Below, in pieces: positions 18,007 through 27,437 of a stretch of DNA of 64,000 bases. Positions within the stretch are counted from its first letter, which is position 1, and every line of letters starts with the position of its first letter. The notes under the pieces are model-generated. The model saw nothing but the letters and a program-made list of their open reading frames with translations. It was not told the DNA's origin and searched no databases. The translations under genes were made by a program, and so were the position numbers. Source of the stretch: Croceibacterium_B sp963783195 (GTDB lineage Bacteria > Pseudomonadota > Alphaproteobacteria > Sphingomonadales > Sphingomonadaceae); the NCBI GenBank assembly GCA_963783195.1, contig CAWAMV010000004.1, positions 1,550,001-1,614,000 on the forward strand, read 5' to 3'.

Positions 18007-19353
18007 GTGCGGATCATCCCGATCCTTTTCGCTCTCGGAACCGCGCTGACACCGCTCCAGGCGGCTTGCGCGCAGGACGGGGGCATCGGCGAACCGCCGG
18101 CGGCGGCTGACGACCCGCGTCTTACGGCGCCCCAGGTCTTCGCGCTGGCCGACCAGGCGATTGCGCAAGGCGACTTCGCGTTCGCGGAAAGCGCCTACCA
18201 GGCGCTGACGAACGACGCCGATCTCGAAATGCGCACCGAGGCGCGCTTCCGTCTTGCCAAGCTTTATGCCGACCGGCTGGACCGCCCACGCGATGCGGCC
18301 ACTCTCCTGCGCCGGGTTCTCGACGACAAGCCGGACGAGGCCTCGATCCGCATCGAACTTGCGCGGATCCAGGCCATGATGGGCAACTATGCCGCCGCGG
18401 AGCGGGAGCTTCGCTCCGTCTCGGCCGGTGAGCTGCCGCCGCAAGTTCAACAGATGATCAGGTTCTACGCCAGCGCCCTGGCCAGTGGAAAGCCTGGCGG
18501 CGGGAGCATCGCCATTGCGCTTGCGCCGAGCTCCAATATCAATCGCGCCACCAGTCGCACCACCCTCGACACGATCATCGGCGACTTCACGCTCAACGAA
18601 GATGCACGCGCAAGGTCCGGCGTGGGGCTGTCGCTGCGCGGACAGGCTTATCGCCGGATCCCCTTGAGCGCGAAGACCCGCATCCTTGCCCGCGTTTCCG
18701 GCGATGCAGACATCTACCGCCAGAGCGACTTCAGCGATCTCTCGATCGCCGCACAGATCGGCCCGGAATGGCGCTGGGGTCGCGACCAGCTGGCGCTCGC
18801 CGCGGCCGTTTCGCACCGCTGGTTCGGCTATTCCCCTTACATCCTGTCTTACGGCATCACCGGAACATGGCGACATCCGCTGACGGCGCGCGCCCAACTG
18901 CGGACGGACGGTTCGGTCATACGGGAGGTCAATGGGGTCAACCGCTTGCAGACCGGCGGACGCTATGGCCTGTCGGCTGCTCTCGATCTCGCGGTGACCC
19001 GCATTTCGGGCACTGGATTGTCCCTTTTCGGCAGCCGTTTTGCAGCCCGCGACCGGGGCTATTCCACTCTGACCGGCGGTGCGGGCGCGTACTATTATCG
19101 CGAACTTGGCCGCACGACCGCAGTCGTGGACGTCGGTTACAGTCACCTCGAAGCCGACGAACGACTGTTCCTTTATCCGCAGAAGCGCCGCGACGACCGG
19201 TTGTCTGCAAGTCTCTCCGGCACCTTCCGCAGCCTCTCCATCGGTACGTTTGCGCCGCTGCTGAAGCTGCGCTGGGAGCGCAATTTCTCGACCATCAACA
19301 TTTACGATTTCAAACGCTTGGCTGCCGAAGTCGGCATCGTTTCCGCCTTCTGA
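18007..19353 (+). CDS. Slam-type surface lipoprotein assembly modifier (DUF560)
   Basis: 448 residues from a GTG with a GAGGGG ribosome-binding site. A signal peptide (MRIIPILFALGTALTPLQA, cleavage near ACAQD) is followed by a periplasmic TPR region (about 35-155: FALADQAIAQGDFAFAESAY, RFRLAKLYADRLDRPRDAA, RIELARIQAMMGNYAAAERE). Then comes a 14-strand-type barrel of about 290 residues ending in VGIVSAF. This is the layout of Slam proteins, which move lipoproteins to the outer leaflet of the outer membrane in Neisseria and relatives. The next gene, 18 bases downstream, encodes a lipoprotein with a TbpB-like barrel, the expected client. The family call rests on architecture and context. Confidence 0.85.
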   Translation: MRIIPILFALGTALTPLQAACAQDGGIGEPPAAADDPRLTAPQVFALADQAIAQGDFAFAESAYQALTNDADLEMRTEARFRLAKLYADRLDRPRDAATLLRRVLDDKPDEASIRIELARIQAMMGNYAAAERELRSVSAGELPPQVQQMIRFYASALASGKPGGGSIAIALAPSSNINRATSRTTLDTIIGDFTLNEDARARSGVGLSLRGQAYRRIPLSAKTRILARVSGDADIYRQSDFSDLSIAAQIGPEWRWGRDQLALAAAVSHRWFGYSPYILSYGITGTWRHPLTARAQLRTDGSVIREVNGVNRLQTGGRYGLSAALDLAVTRISGTGLSLFGSRFAARDRGYSTLTGGAGAYYYRELGRTTAVVDVGYSHLEADERLFLYPQKRRDDRLSASLSGTFRSLSIGTFAPLLKLRWERNFSTINIYDFKRLAAEVGIVSAF

Positions 19354-19371
19354 ACACGGAGTTTTCCGATC

Positions 19372-20760
<1,389 letters not shown>

Positions 20761-20782
20761 CGGCTGACCCACCGCGCCAGGA

Positions 20783-20814
20783 CCCCGGGGAGCCGCGCTT
20801 CCCGGGGCCTTTTC
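20783..20814 (+). terminator. Rho-independent terminator after the surface lipoprotein gene
   Basis: CCCCGGG (20783-20789) pairs with CCCGGGG (20801-20807) around an 11-base loop, followed by CCTTTTCTT. It lies 22 bases after the stop of the surface lipoprotein gene and directly abuts the stop of the convergent lipoprotein gene. It therefore ends the plus-strand transcript of the Slam pair. The opposite strand has no U-tract. Confidence 0.75.
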
Positions 20815-21492
20815 TTACCGGTCCCGCAGGGGAGCGGGCGTCGTGTCCCCCTCCTTTACGGCGCGGTGCGCTGCTTCCAGCGCTTCGTCCAACGCCTGCC
20901 GGTTGACAGTCGCGATGCGCGGCCGTCCGCCCTTGTGATCCACCACGAGCCAGACTGCGCCCAGCTCGACGAAAGCGCCCTGGCCCGAAACCACGGTCAG
21001 GTCTTCGAGCCGCACCCTGCTGAGCAGGTCGATCGTCACCGGATCGAACACCTCGTCGAACAGGGAATTCGCCAGGTCCTCCCGTCGCACCTCACGCCGC
21101 TTACCAGTCCCGTCGATGTAGAGAAGCGGCATGCCCAGTTGGTCAAGGAGCCGGCGCCGGTCGCCGCTTCGGGCGGCGCCACGAATGGCAGCAAGGGCCG
21201 CCTCGAACTGGCTCGCGCTGGTCCCGGTGGCGCAGGATATCGCACCGCCGGGAGCGTTGTCGCGGGCCCTGTCGAATGCCTCGTTTGGAGCGTCCTGGTT
21301 TTGCCAGACGAGCATCAGGCAGTCGGGCCCCTGTATAGGCGATTGCTGTACGGACTGCGAACGGCTGGGGTCCGGCTGCTCCGGCACCGCGCCGCATCCC
21401 GTCAGGACGAGTGCGGCAGCGAGCGCGGACAAGCCGTCAGCTCGTGGTCGTGGTCTGGTCGATCCCCGGGGTGCCGGCGCGAGTGTTGTCAT
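20815..21492 (-). CDS. Putative lipoprotein of unknown function
   Basis: The C-terminal part is well defined (LLDQLGMPLLYIDGTGKRRE, LTVVSGQGAFVELGAVWLVV). The N-terminus has a short hydrophobic stretch ending LVLTGC, a lipobox. Two starts are possible: the ATG at 21492, overlapping the lysozyme 3' end, and a TTG at 21432, four bases after the lysozyme stop. The latter gives a compact lipoprotein signal. Its position directly behind the GH24 gene suggests co-expression, perhaps in the cell envelope. I do not recognise a family; the final 100 residues look like a small globular sensor or stress domain. Confidence 0.7.
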   Translation of the reverse strand: MTTLAPAPRGSTRPRPRADGLSALAAALVLTGCGAVPEQPDPSRSQSVQQSPIQGPDCLMLVWQNQDAPNEAFDRARDNAPGGAISCATGTSASQFEAALAAIRGAARSGDRRRLLDQLGMPLLYIDGTGKRREVRREDLANSLFDEVFDPVTIDLLSRVRLEDLTVVSGQGAFVELGAVWLVVDHKGGRPRIATVNRQALDEALEAAHRAVKEGDTTPAPLRDR

Positions 21493-22279
21493 AATTGGCC
21501 AGAGTGAAGATGTTTTCCCGACGTTCGCTGCGGTGAACGAGACCGCCGGCGACGGCGTCGCCAGCATGTGTGTAGCCCAGTTCTTCGGCCATTGCATAAT
21601 AGTCGCCGGACTTGATCGCCGCGTTCAGGCGCGGACTTTTCTCTTGCGAAACGTTGCCCTCGCCGACGTTGTAGACGAGGTCGACCAGCGCATCGAATTC
21701 GTTCTGATAGAGCGGCAAGTCGCCCACGATGCGGGCGACGCCATCTTCAGCGGTCCTGAGGTCACGCTCGAGAAAATCGAGCGCCTGGTCCTTCGTAATA
21801 CGGTCGCCGACGGACAATCCGTCTTCGTCCGTAACAAGGTGTCCGACGCCAACGGTAGGATAGCCTGCAACGTCACGGTATACTGTGTAGCGAACACCTT
21901 CCTCCTCTATCATCGCGCGCTTCATGGCACTGCTCGCGGTCAGCAGCGGGGCAGGAAGTCTCTTGTCCACGTTGATCGTGTAAGATGGGCGGTCTTCGGG
22001 CAGATAAGCTGCGGTCGACAGTCCCATCACTCCTGCCGAAATGGCGAGGGCGGCCTTACGCTTGCGCATTCGCCTGCCGAGTACATCCCGGCGTTCACGC
22101 GACCGCTCCCGCATACGTTTGATGAGGCTGTTGACCCTGTCGCGCGCACGCCGCCTCTGGCGCGGCTGGCGCAGGGGAATTGGCGTTTCGGGGGGTGTAA
22201 TATCGGGCTCCTGTTGCTGCGTTGGGGCGGGGACGGGCGAGGGCGGCACTTCATGCGCCTTGCGCGTCGGCCCGTTCAC
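21437..22279 (-). CDS. Membrane-anchored GH24 (T4-type) lysozyme
   Basis: 280 residues from a GTG. A proline-rich head is followed by a strongly basic segment (residues 40-75), one hydrophobic helix (about 76-92) and a GH24 domain. The T4-lysozyme triad is present with exact spacing: Glu127 in IEEEGVRY, Asp136 in YRDVAG and Thr142 in YPTVGVGH. It should cleave the N-acetylmuramate to N-acetylglucosamine bond in the periplasm, tethered to the inner membrane. Phage lysozymes share the fold, but no holin, spanin or other phage gene is nearby. The actual start may be an internal Met, as no clear ribosome-binding site precedes the GTG. Confidence 0.85.
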   Translation of the reverse strand: MNGPTRKAHEVPPSPVPAPTQQQEPDITPPETPIPLRQPRQRRRARDRVNSLIKRMRERSRERRDVLGRRMRKRKAALAISAGVMGLSTAAYLPEDRPSYTINVDKRLPAPLLTASSAMKRAMIEEEGVRYTVYRDVAGYPTVGVGHLVTDEDGLSVGDRITKDQALDFLERDLRTAEDGVARIVGDLPLYQNEFDALVDLVYNVGEGNVSQEKSPRLNAAIKSGDYYAMAEELGYTHAGDAVAGGLVHRSERRENIFTLANYDNTRAGTPGIDQTTTTS

Positions 22280-22347
22280 CTAATCAACGGATCGAACGCC
22301 CGGGAGGTCCACACTTCGTCTTGAGTAGGGCACAGGATGGGCTGCGA

Positions 22348-22881
22348 TCAGGGAATCAGGGCAATTTTCTCAAGCGGCTCGTAGAGCGAGCCTTCTGGTC
22401 GCAAGTGGCTGGCAAACAAGAAGAAATCATCGACCGTCCACCGGCCGGCTGCGAGAAGGCCCTGCTCCGCCAGCCAGCCGCCTATGGGGCCGGCACGTCC
22501 CGACAGGCGGGCGAGCGTTATGTGCGGTCGGAATGCCTTGCCGTCGGGAAGACATCCCGCGCGGCGGCACGCGGAGGTGACGCGGGACTGCAGGGTCTGG
22601 AGCGGCTCGCTGGGCGAGATTCCCGCCCACAATGCGCTGGGACGCCCCTTTCGCTCGAAATGTCCGACCCCACTGATCGCGAGTTCGAACGGGTCGACGC
22701 GCACCCCGGCGAGCGCATTCACGAGGTCGTCGGCCGCGACCTCGGCAACTTCGCCGAGGAAGGCCAGCGTCAGATGTAGCTGTTCCTCGTCCTGCCATCT
22801 TGCACCCGGAATGCCGCCCATCGCTTCGAGCAGGGACATGCGAACGGGTGCAGGAGGGCGGATGGCCACGAAAAGGCGCAT
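22348..22881 (-). CDS. thpR: RNA 2',3'-cyclic phosphodiesterase ThpR
   Basis: 177 residues of the 2H phosphoesterase superfamily. The N-terminus MRLFVAIRPP and the two catalytic HxT/SxΦ motifs, HLTLAFLGEV and HITLARLSG, are present at the usual spacing. These enzymes hydrolyse RNA 2',3'-cyclic phosphates to 2'-phosphates and were formerly called LigT. Length and start fit the family. It is not obviously in an operon with its neighbours: the lysozyme gene begins 69 bases downstream on the same strand and a divergent regulator lies upstream. Confidence 0.93.
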   Translation of the reverse strand: MRLFVAIRPPAPVRMSLLEAMGGIPGARWQDEEQLHLTLAFLGEVAEVAADDLVNALAGVRVDPFELAISGVGHFERKGRPSALWAGISPSEPLQTLQSRVTSACRRAGCLPDGKAFRPHITLARLSGRAGPIGGWLAEQGLLAAGRWTVDDFFLFASHLRPEGSLYEPLEKIALIP

Positions 22882-22978
22882 GGGATCACTCGAAGGCCAA
22901 GTTGCTGATTAGTCCCGGATAGCATGGTGTAAACAACGGTCGACGATCTTGAATTGTCGGCCCGCAGTATGCAGAGAC

Positions 22979-23512
22979 ATGTTTCGACAGGGCAAGCGAG
23001 ATCGGACGTTGGAAGAGGCGCCGCAAAATTCCGACGCATACCCACGGAGCGAGCCACCCGCCGGTCTGACCGAAAAACAGTGCGAGGTACTCGACCTGCT
23101 CGTCGAGCACATGACCTCCAAACAGATCGGCCGCGAGCTCGGCATCTCTCCGCACACCGTCGACCAGCGGATCGTTTTCGCGCGCGAGAAGCTGGGTGCG
23201 CGCAACCGCAGGGAACTCGCGATGCTCTATCGCGATCTCGTCAGCGCGCGGGACCGGACCGCATATGGATCTTCGGATATCGACCCTGCCGCGGAGACGG
23301 ACGAGAATGCCGGCCAGATGCAGGGGCCGTCTGTGCCCGGGCCGCACGAAGGGGCGAAAAGGGCCCCCCGCATCGTCCCGAATTCGTTTGACGGACGGGA
23401 CGGCACGCTACTGCGGATCGGCTCGATGGTGGGGATCGCGTTGCTGCTGGTACTCGTCATCCTCGGCAGCTTCGCGCTCTACGAATACATCGCGCGTTAT
23501 ACGGGCCGATGA
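22979..23512 (+). CDS. LuxR-type HTH regulator with a C-terminal membrane anchor
   Basis: About 177 residues (an alternative start is ten codons upstream). A GerE/LuxR HTH occupies residues 30-90 (LTEKQCEVLDLLVEHMTSKQ, then IGRELGISPHTVDQRI). A low-complexity linker follows, and a single hydrophobic helix (IGSMVGIALLLVLVILGSFA) lies about 15 residues from the end. There is no receiver or autoinducer domain. The layout suggests a membrane-tethered DNA-binding protein released or modulated by an envelope event. Two small plus-strand genes follow. Confidence 0.85.
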   Translation: MFRQGKRDRTLEEAPQNSDAYPRSEPPAGLTEKQCEVLDLLVEHMTSKQIGRELGISPHTVDQRIVFAREKLGARNRRELAMLYRDLVSARDRTAYGSSDIDPAAETDENAGQMQGPSVPGPHEGAKRAPRIVPNSFDGRDGTLLRIGSMVGIALLLVLVILGSFALYEYIARYTGR

Positions 23513-23563
23513 GCAGGGAAGCGGCGGCGAGGCAGCCGCGCAACGGGGGCGGACGAAGCGACG

Positions 23564-23749
23564 ATGGTTGTGCCAGTTTCGGCGGGAAGAGCGCGCATGC
23601 TGCGCGACATCGCCAAGGTCGAGCGAGAGCTCGACAAGGCGATGAACGCCTTGGCGCGTACGCAGCGGTCGGTGGTGACCATTGGCGAGGACATCGCCGC
23701 GATGCACCGCGCGCTGCTCGCCATGAAAGCCGCGATAGGGGAGGAGTGA
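23564..23749 (+). CDS. Small predicted coiled-coil protein
   Basis: 61 codons; an internal ATG at 23597 with GGAAG upstream is the better start and gives 50 residues (MLRDIAKVERELDKAMNALA ... MHRALLAMKAAIGEE). The sequence is strongly helical and amphipathic with heptad-like leucines. The frame shows the GC-rich third positions expected of a coding region here. It lies between the membrane-anchored HTH gene and a small membrane protein, all on the plus strand with short gaps. Function unknown. Confidence 0.5.
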   Translation: MVVPVSAGRARMLRDIAKVERELDKAMNALARTQRSVVTIGEDIAAMHRALLAMKAAIGEE

Positions 23750-23780
23750 CCACGCTCGTCTGCCCGCGCATGTTTGCTTC

Positions 23781-24236
23781 GTGACCCTGCAGTTCGTTCT
23801 CGCGCTCGATGTCTCGCTTCTCCTGACGACATGGTGGTTGGGCGGAGCGCCCGAACGCGTCGCTGTGGCCATCCTGGCAGTTTGGGGAGTGGCCGACGTC
23901 ACCTACGGCCTGGCAGTGCGAGGCCCGGCCCTGCCGGCTCATTTCGATCCTTACATCGCGACGACCGATCTGCTCGAGTTCGTTGCCATCGCCGTGCTCG
24001 CGATGCGGGCAAACCGCGTCTGGCCGCTCTTTGCAGCGGGGGCGCAACTGGTCTGCCTCGGTGCGCACCTGGCCATCGCTGTCTTGCCGCTGGAGCGAGG
24101 CTTCACCTATTTCGTGATGACCCAGGGCACGGGTTACCTGCAGCTGTTCTGCCCCTTGGCCGGCGCGATCGCCCACCACGTCAGACAAAGGGTCTATGGG
24201 TCCTATCCGGATTGGCGCCCACTCGCCGCGTGCTGA
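23781..24236 (+). CDS. Small integral membrane protein of unknown function
   Basis: 151 residues from a GTG, with four hydrophobic segments (FVLALDVSLLLTTWWLGG, VAVAILAVWGVADVTYGL, LLEFVAIAVLAMRA, LFAAGAQLVCLGAHLAIAVL) and a short polar tail. No catalytic motif is visible. It follows the HTH/coiled-coil pair on the same strand. The 182 bases after it, up to 24418, contain no gene that I can support. Confidence 0.65.
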   Translation: MTLQFVLALDVSLLLTTWWLGGAPERVAVAILAVWGVADVTYGLAVRGPALPAHFDPYIATTDLLEFVAIAVLAMRANRVWPLFAAGAQLVCLGAHLAIAVLPLERGFTYFVMTQGTGYLQLFCPLAGAIAHHVRQRVYGSYPDWRPLAAC

Positions 24237-24418
24237 GAGCCGGGGGCGCGGCACGGAGCGCACAAGCGCTCCGGGGAAAGGCGACAATCGACGTCGGGAA
24301 CGACGCGTTCATGGCGCGGGGTTTGCCGTATCGGGGTATCCCGTTCCGGCGACGCTTGCCCGAACCCCTCTTTCGCGCGATTTGATGACCGGGAATCGCG
24401 CTGGAGGTCGCTGGCACA

Positions 24419-26320
24419 ATGTCGAGGATTGACGAGTTCTCGCCGTTTTTTCAACGTATGCTCGATCAGCCCGAGGAGACGGTCGAGGCCTTGCGCGAGA
24501 ACGCCGCGATCTTCGAGCGCGATTTCGTTGCTGTCGAAGCAGAGCGTCCCGTAGACCAGACCATTCTGCCGGATCGCCGTGCGCTCGCCTTTGCTTTGTT
24601 CGATCGGCGGGGCGAAGCGCTCGAGTGCCCTGGTTCTCCGCCTCTGATCCGTTCTTCCAGTCTGCAGGATCTGCGGCAGTATGCGGATTCGCGCAGCGGA
24701 GACGGACGCCTGCTTTGCATCCCACGCGCCGGTTCACCGCCATTCCTGGGCTTCTGGGCTCCCTACGCGGAAACCCGCGGGTGGAACCTGCCGGCCAGCA
24801 TCAGGGATGCGGGCGGAACACTCGACGCAGGGTTCATCGCGGTTTTTGCAGGTCTTGCCGACCAGCCGCTGGCGTCCGCTGCCGGAGCGTTCGGACTGAC
24901 CGCCTCGCAGCAGCGGGTGGTCAGCGCCGTGATCGCCGCCGGCGGCGTCAAGCCGGCCGCCGAACGGTTGGGAATCTCATACGCGGCGGCCCGCGAGCAC
25001 ATGGCCGCGGCAGCGCGCCGGATGCAGGCGCAGAACACGCCTGCTGTGGTGCGAGCAATCGTCGCGGCGGCTTTCGGAGTCCTGCCCGGCGAGGTGGACA
25101 GTTCGCTGCTGCTGGCCGACGCCTTGCCGATCACGGAGCGCCAGGCGCGCTTGGCGCTGCTCATCTCGTGCGGTGCCTCGCGCAAGGAAGCGGCGAGCGC
25201 CCTCAACACCAGCGAAGCAGTGGTCAAGAAGGAACTGGTGGCGCTCTATGCGGCTCTGGGGGTCCAGACCGCCACCGAACTCTCGCGGCTCATTACCGAG
25301 ATGCAGGCGTTACGCCTTTTCGCTCGTTCGATCGACAACCCCCCCGGTTTCCTCGACCCCGCGATCGAGCCGTCGCGCTTTGCGATACGGCCCGACGGGC
25401 GCGGCGTGATTGCCTGGAGCGATTACGGGCCTTCCTCGGGACGGCCGGTGTTGGTCGTGCACTCGAACTGGTGCTGCCGAGCGGTTCCGCTTCCGCTTTT
25501 GCGCGAACTCCAGCGGCGCGGCTGGCGCCCTATCGCGATCGACCGCCCTGGTTTCGGATCGACGAGCATTGGCGCATCGAGGCGCGAGGATCCGTTCACC
25601 CAGGCGGGTGAGGACGTGATCCAGATCCTGGACGGGTTGCGCATCGCGCGCATCCCGATCGTGGCCCGCTGCGGTGCGCAGTTCGTCCATGCTTTCGCGT
25701 CGCGCTGGCCGGAAAGGGTGGGGGCGACAGTTCTTGTTTCTCCCGTTCCGGCGGCGGTGGAAGACACCAAACGGTCCGGCGCGGTCGCCGGGTTCAAGGA
25801 AGCCTTCATGCGTAGCCCGCGCCTGGTAGAGATGCTCTGGCGATTGCTCAGCTCGCAGATGTCATTCGGGCGCGTCGAGGCGATGATGCAGCGACTTACG
25901 CGGGGCTCGCCCACCGACGAGGCGCTGGCGTGCGATCCGCAGTTCATCCGCGACCGCTTTCGCGCCCTGCGCCCGTTCACCTGCGGCGGCTACATCGGCG
26001 GGGTGCTGGAAGAATTCGTCATCTCGCACGGCGGCTGGAGGTTCGATCCGTTGGTCGTTCCGTCAGCCACGATCCTGCACGGCAGCGAGGACACGCACAG
26101 CAGCCTCAGGGACGTTGCCCGCTACTGGGCAAGGTTGCTTCCCGGAGTGCCGGTGGAGAGCGTCGAGGGCGGGGGCCGTTTCATGACCTCGAGCCACCCG
26201 AGCCTGATCGTCGACCGGCTCGAAGGCCTCGTCCGGTCGGCGGGAAATGTCGCGGTGAAGGCTGGCGGAGACGGAGGGATTCGAACCCTCGGTACCGGAT
26301 TTTCCAGTACGGCGGTTTAG
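24419..26320 (+). CDS. HTH regulator fused to an alpha/beta-hydrolase-fold domain
   Basis: 633 residues. An N-terminal region (1-145) of unknown fold is followed by two LuxR/GerE-like helix-turn-helix segments (about 160-205, GLTASQQRVVSAV; and 238-290, ITERQARLALLISCGASRKE). An alpha/beta-hydrolase domain runs from about 315 to 605 (VLVVHSNWCC, AIDRPGFGST). The nucleophile elbow reads ARCGAQF, so Ser is replaced by Cys418. The usual C-terminal catalytic His position reads GGGRFM, with Arg587. The domain is thus probably a ligand sensor rather than a standard esterase. The last 19 codons lie antisense within tRNA-Ser, so the native C-terminus may be eroded. Confidence 0.85.
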   Translation: MSRIDEFSPFFQRMLDQPEETVEALRENAAIFERDFVAVEAERPVDQTILPDRRALAFALFDRRGEALECPGSPPLIRSSSLQDLRQYADSRSGDGRLLCIPRAGSPPFLGFWAPYAETRGWNLPASIRDAGGTLDAGFIAVFAGLADQPLASAAGAFGLTASQQRVVSAVIAAGGVKPAAERLGISYAAAREHMAAAARRMQAQNTPAVVRAIVAAAFGVLPGEVDSSLLLADALPITERQARLALLISCGASRKEAASALNTSEAVVKKELVALYAALGVQTATELSRLITEMQALRLFARSIDNPPGFLDPAIEPSRFAIRPDGRGVIAWSDYGPSSGRPVLVVHSNWCCRAVPLPLLRELQRRGWRPIAIDRPGFGSTSIGASRREDPFTQAGEDVIQILDGLRIARIPIVARCGAQFVHAFASRWPERVGATVLVSPVPAAVEDTKRSGAVAGFKEAFMRSPRLVEMLWRLLSSQMSFGRVEAMMQRLTRGSPTDEALACDPQFIRDRFRALRPFTCGGYIGGVLEEFVISHGGWRFDPLVVPSATILHGSEDTHSSLRDVARYWARLLPGVPVESVEGGGRFMTSSHPSLIVDRLEGLVRSAGNVAVKAGGDGGIRTLGTGFSSTAV

Positions 26321-26355
26321 CAAACCGCTGGTTTCAGCCACTCACCCACGTCTCC
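26263..26355 (-). tRNA. tRNA-Ser(GCU)
   Basis: On the minus strand the acceptor arms GGAGACG and CGTCTCC pair. A D-arm, the anticodon arm GCGGT-TTGCTAA-ACCGC with anticodon GCU, a long class II variable arm and the T-arm GAGGGTTCGAATCCCTC follow in order. The 3' end GCCA is encoded. It reads AGC/AGU serine codons. The convergent HTH-hydrolase gene overlaps its 3' half by 58 bases. Confidence 0.96.
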
Positions 26356-26550
26356 GGATCGCGGCCTGCGAAGCGCGGCCTATAGCGGCGGGTCTGCGGT
26401 GCTTCAAGGGCGCACTTCGGGGGAATTTTCCGCCCGCGTCAGACTCGATTCACCGCATTTTCGATTCGCCCTGCCGCGCATTCATTGCCGCTTCACGCGG
26501 GGTGGATTCTTCTGTGCTTCGGAAAAGTCCGCCCGGACGGGATGGGGAAG

Positions 26551-27348
26551 ATGACGATGACAATCCTAACCGCAACTCGCCGCATCATGGCGTTCGCCGC
26601 GCTGGTACCGCTCGCGCTGGCAGCCGCGCCGTTGGCCGCGCAGGGGATCGAGACGATCGATCCCGATGAAGTGGCAATCGATGGCGACCTGGCCCAGCCC
26701 CCGGCCGGCGCGCAATCTTCTGCGCCGACATATGAGGATCGCGCGCTCGGCGTGGCGCCCGAAGCTGGCGCCCCCGCCTATGCGGCGCCGGTCGTCACCA
26801 GCGGCGACCCCTCGACCGCTGCCGCACAGGCAGCCGCAGAACCGGGCGTCGCCGCGGCACAGGGTGACACCTACAAGGAAGACGACCTGATCGGCGCGGC
26901 CGAGGGCGTTTTTGGCAAGGGGGCCGAAGGCGTGGCGCGGATGATCGAAGACCTGCTGAAAAAGCAGGGCGAGCCGAACGGTTACATCGTCGGTCGCGAA
27001 GCCGGAGCGGCGTTCGGCCTGGGCGTGCGGTATGGTTCGGGCACGCTCTATCACAAGGTCGAGGGACAGAAGCCGGTCTACTGGACGGGGCCTTCGATCG
27101 GCTTCGATCTGGGCGCAAACGCCGCCAACACCTTCGTGCTGGTCTACAACCTCTATGACACCGAGGAGCTCTACGAGCGCTATCCGGCGGGCGAGGGCGA
27201 CGCCTATCTCGTCGGTGGCCTGACTGCGAGCTACATGCGCAAGGGGGACGTCGTGCTCATCCCGATTCGCATGGGCGCGGGCGTCCGGCTCGGCGTAAAT
27301 GCCGGCTACATGAGGTTTTCCAAAAAGCAGCGTTGGCTGCCGCTTTGA
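26551..27348 (+). CDS. DUF1134/EipA-like envelope protein
   Basis: About 265 residues. The start is uncertain by a few codons (ATGs at 26551 and 26557 behind GGGGAAG). A signal peptide (MAFAALVPLALAAAPLAAQ) and an Ala/Pro-rich variable region precede the DUF1134 domain (about 125-265: GYIVGREAGAAFGLGVRYGS, then WTGPSIGFDLGANAANTF, ending FSKKQRWLPL). DUF1134 proteins are periplasmic; the Brucella/Caulobacter member EipA contributes to envelope integrity. The domain is complete. Monocistronic as far as can be seen. Confidence 0.9.
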   Translation: MTMTILTATRRIMAFAALVPLALAAAPLAAQGIETIDPDEVAIDGDLAQPPAGAQSSAPTYEDRALGVAPEAGAPAYAAPVVTSGDPSTAAAQAAAEPGVAAAQGDTYKEDDLIGAAEGVFGKGAEGVARMIEDLLKKQGEPNGYIVGREAGAAFGLGVRYGSGTLYHKVEGQKPVYWTGPSIGFDLGANAANTFVLVYNLYDTEELYERYPAGEGDAYLVGGLTASYMRKGDVVLIPIRMGAGVRLGVNAGYMRFSKKQRWLPL

Positions 27349-27437
27349 GCGCTGCCAAGAAAAACTAGGTCGGCACGGGGCGCGCAAACCGGATTTCCGG
27401 TTGATGTGCGCCGTCGGCAGCGGCAAACGCCGTCGCC

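Noticed and set aside
21437..22279. Prophage remnant around the GH24 lysozyme
   Set aside because: No integrase, holin, terminase, tail or att repeat was found between 20815 and 26355.
23509..23784. 91-codon frame after the membrane-anchored HTH gene
   Set aside because: It overlaps the more convincing coiled-coil ORF in another frame and has a random-looking Arg/Gly-rich composition.
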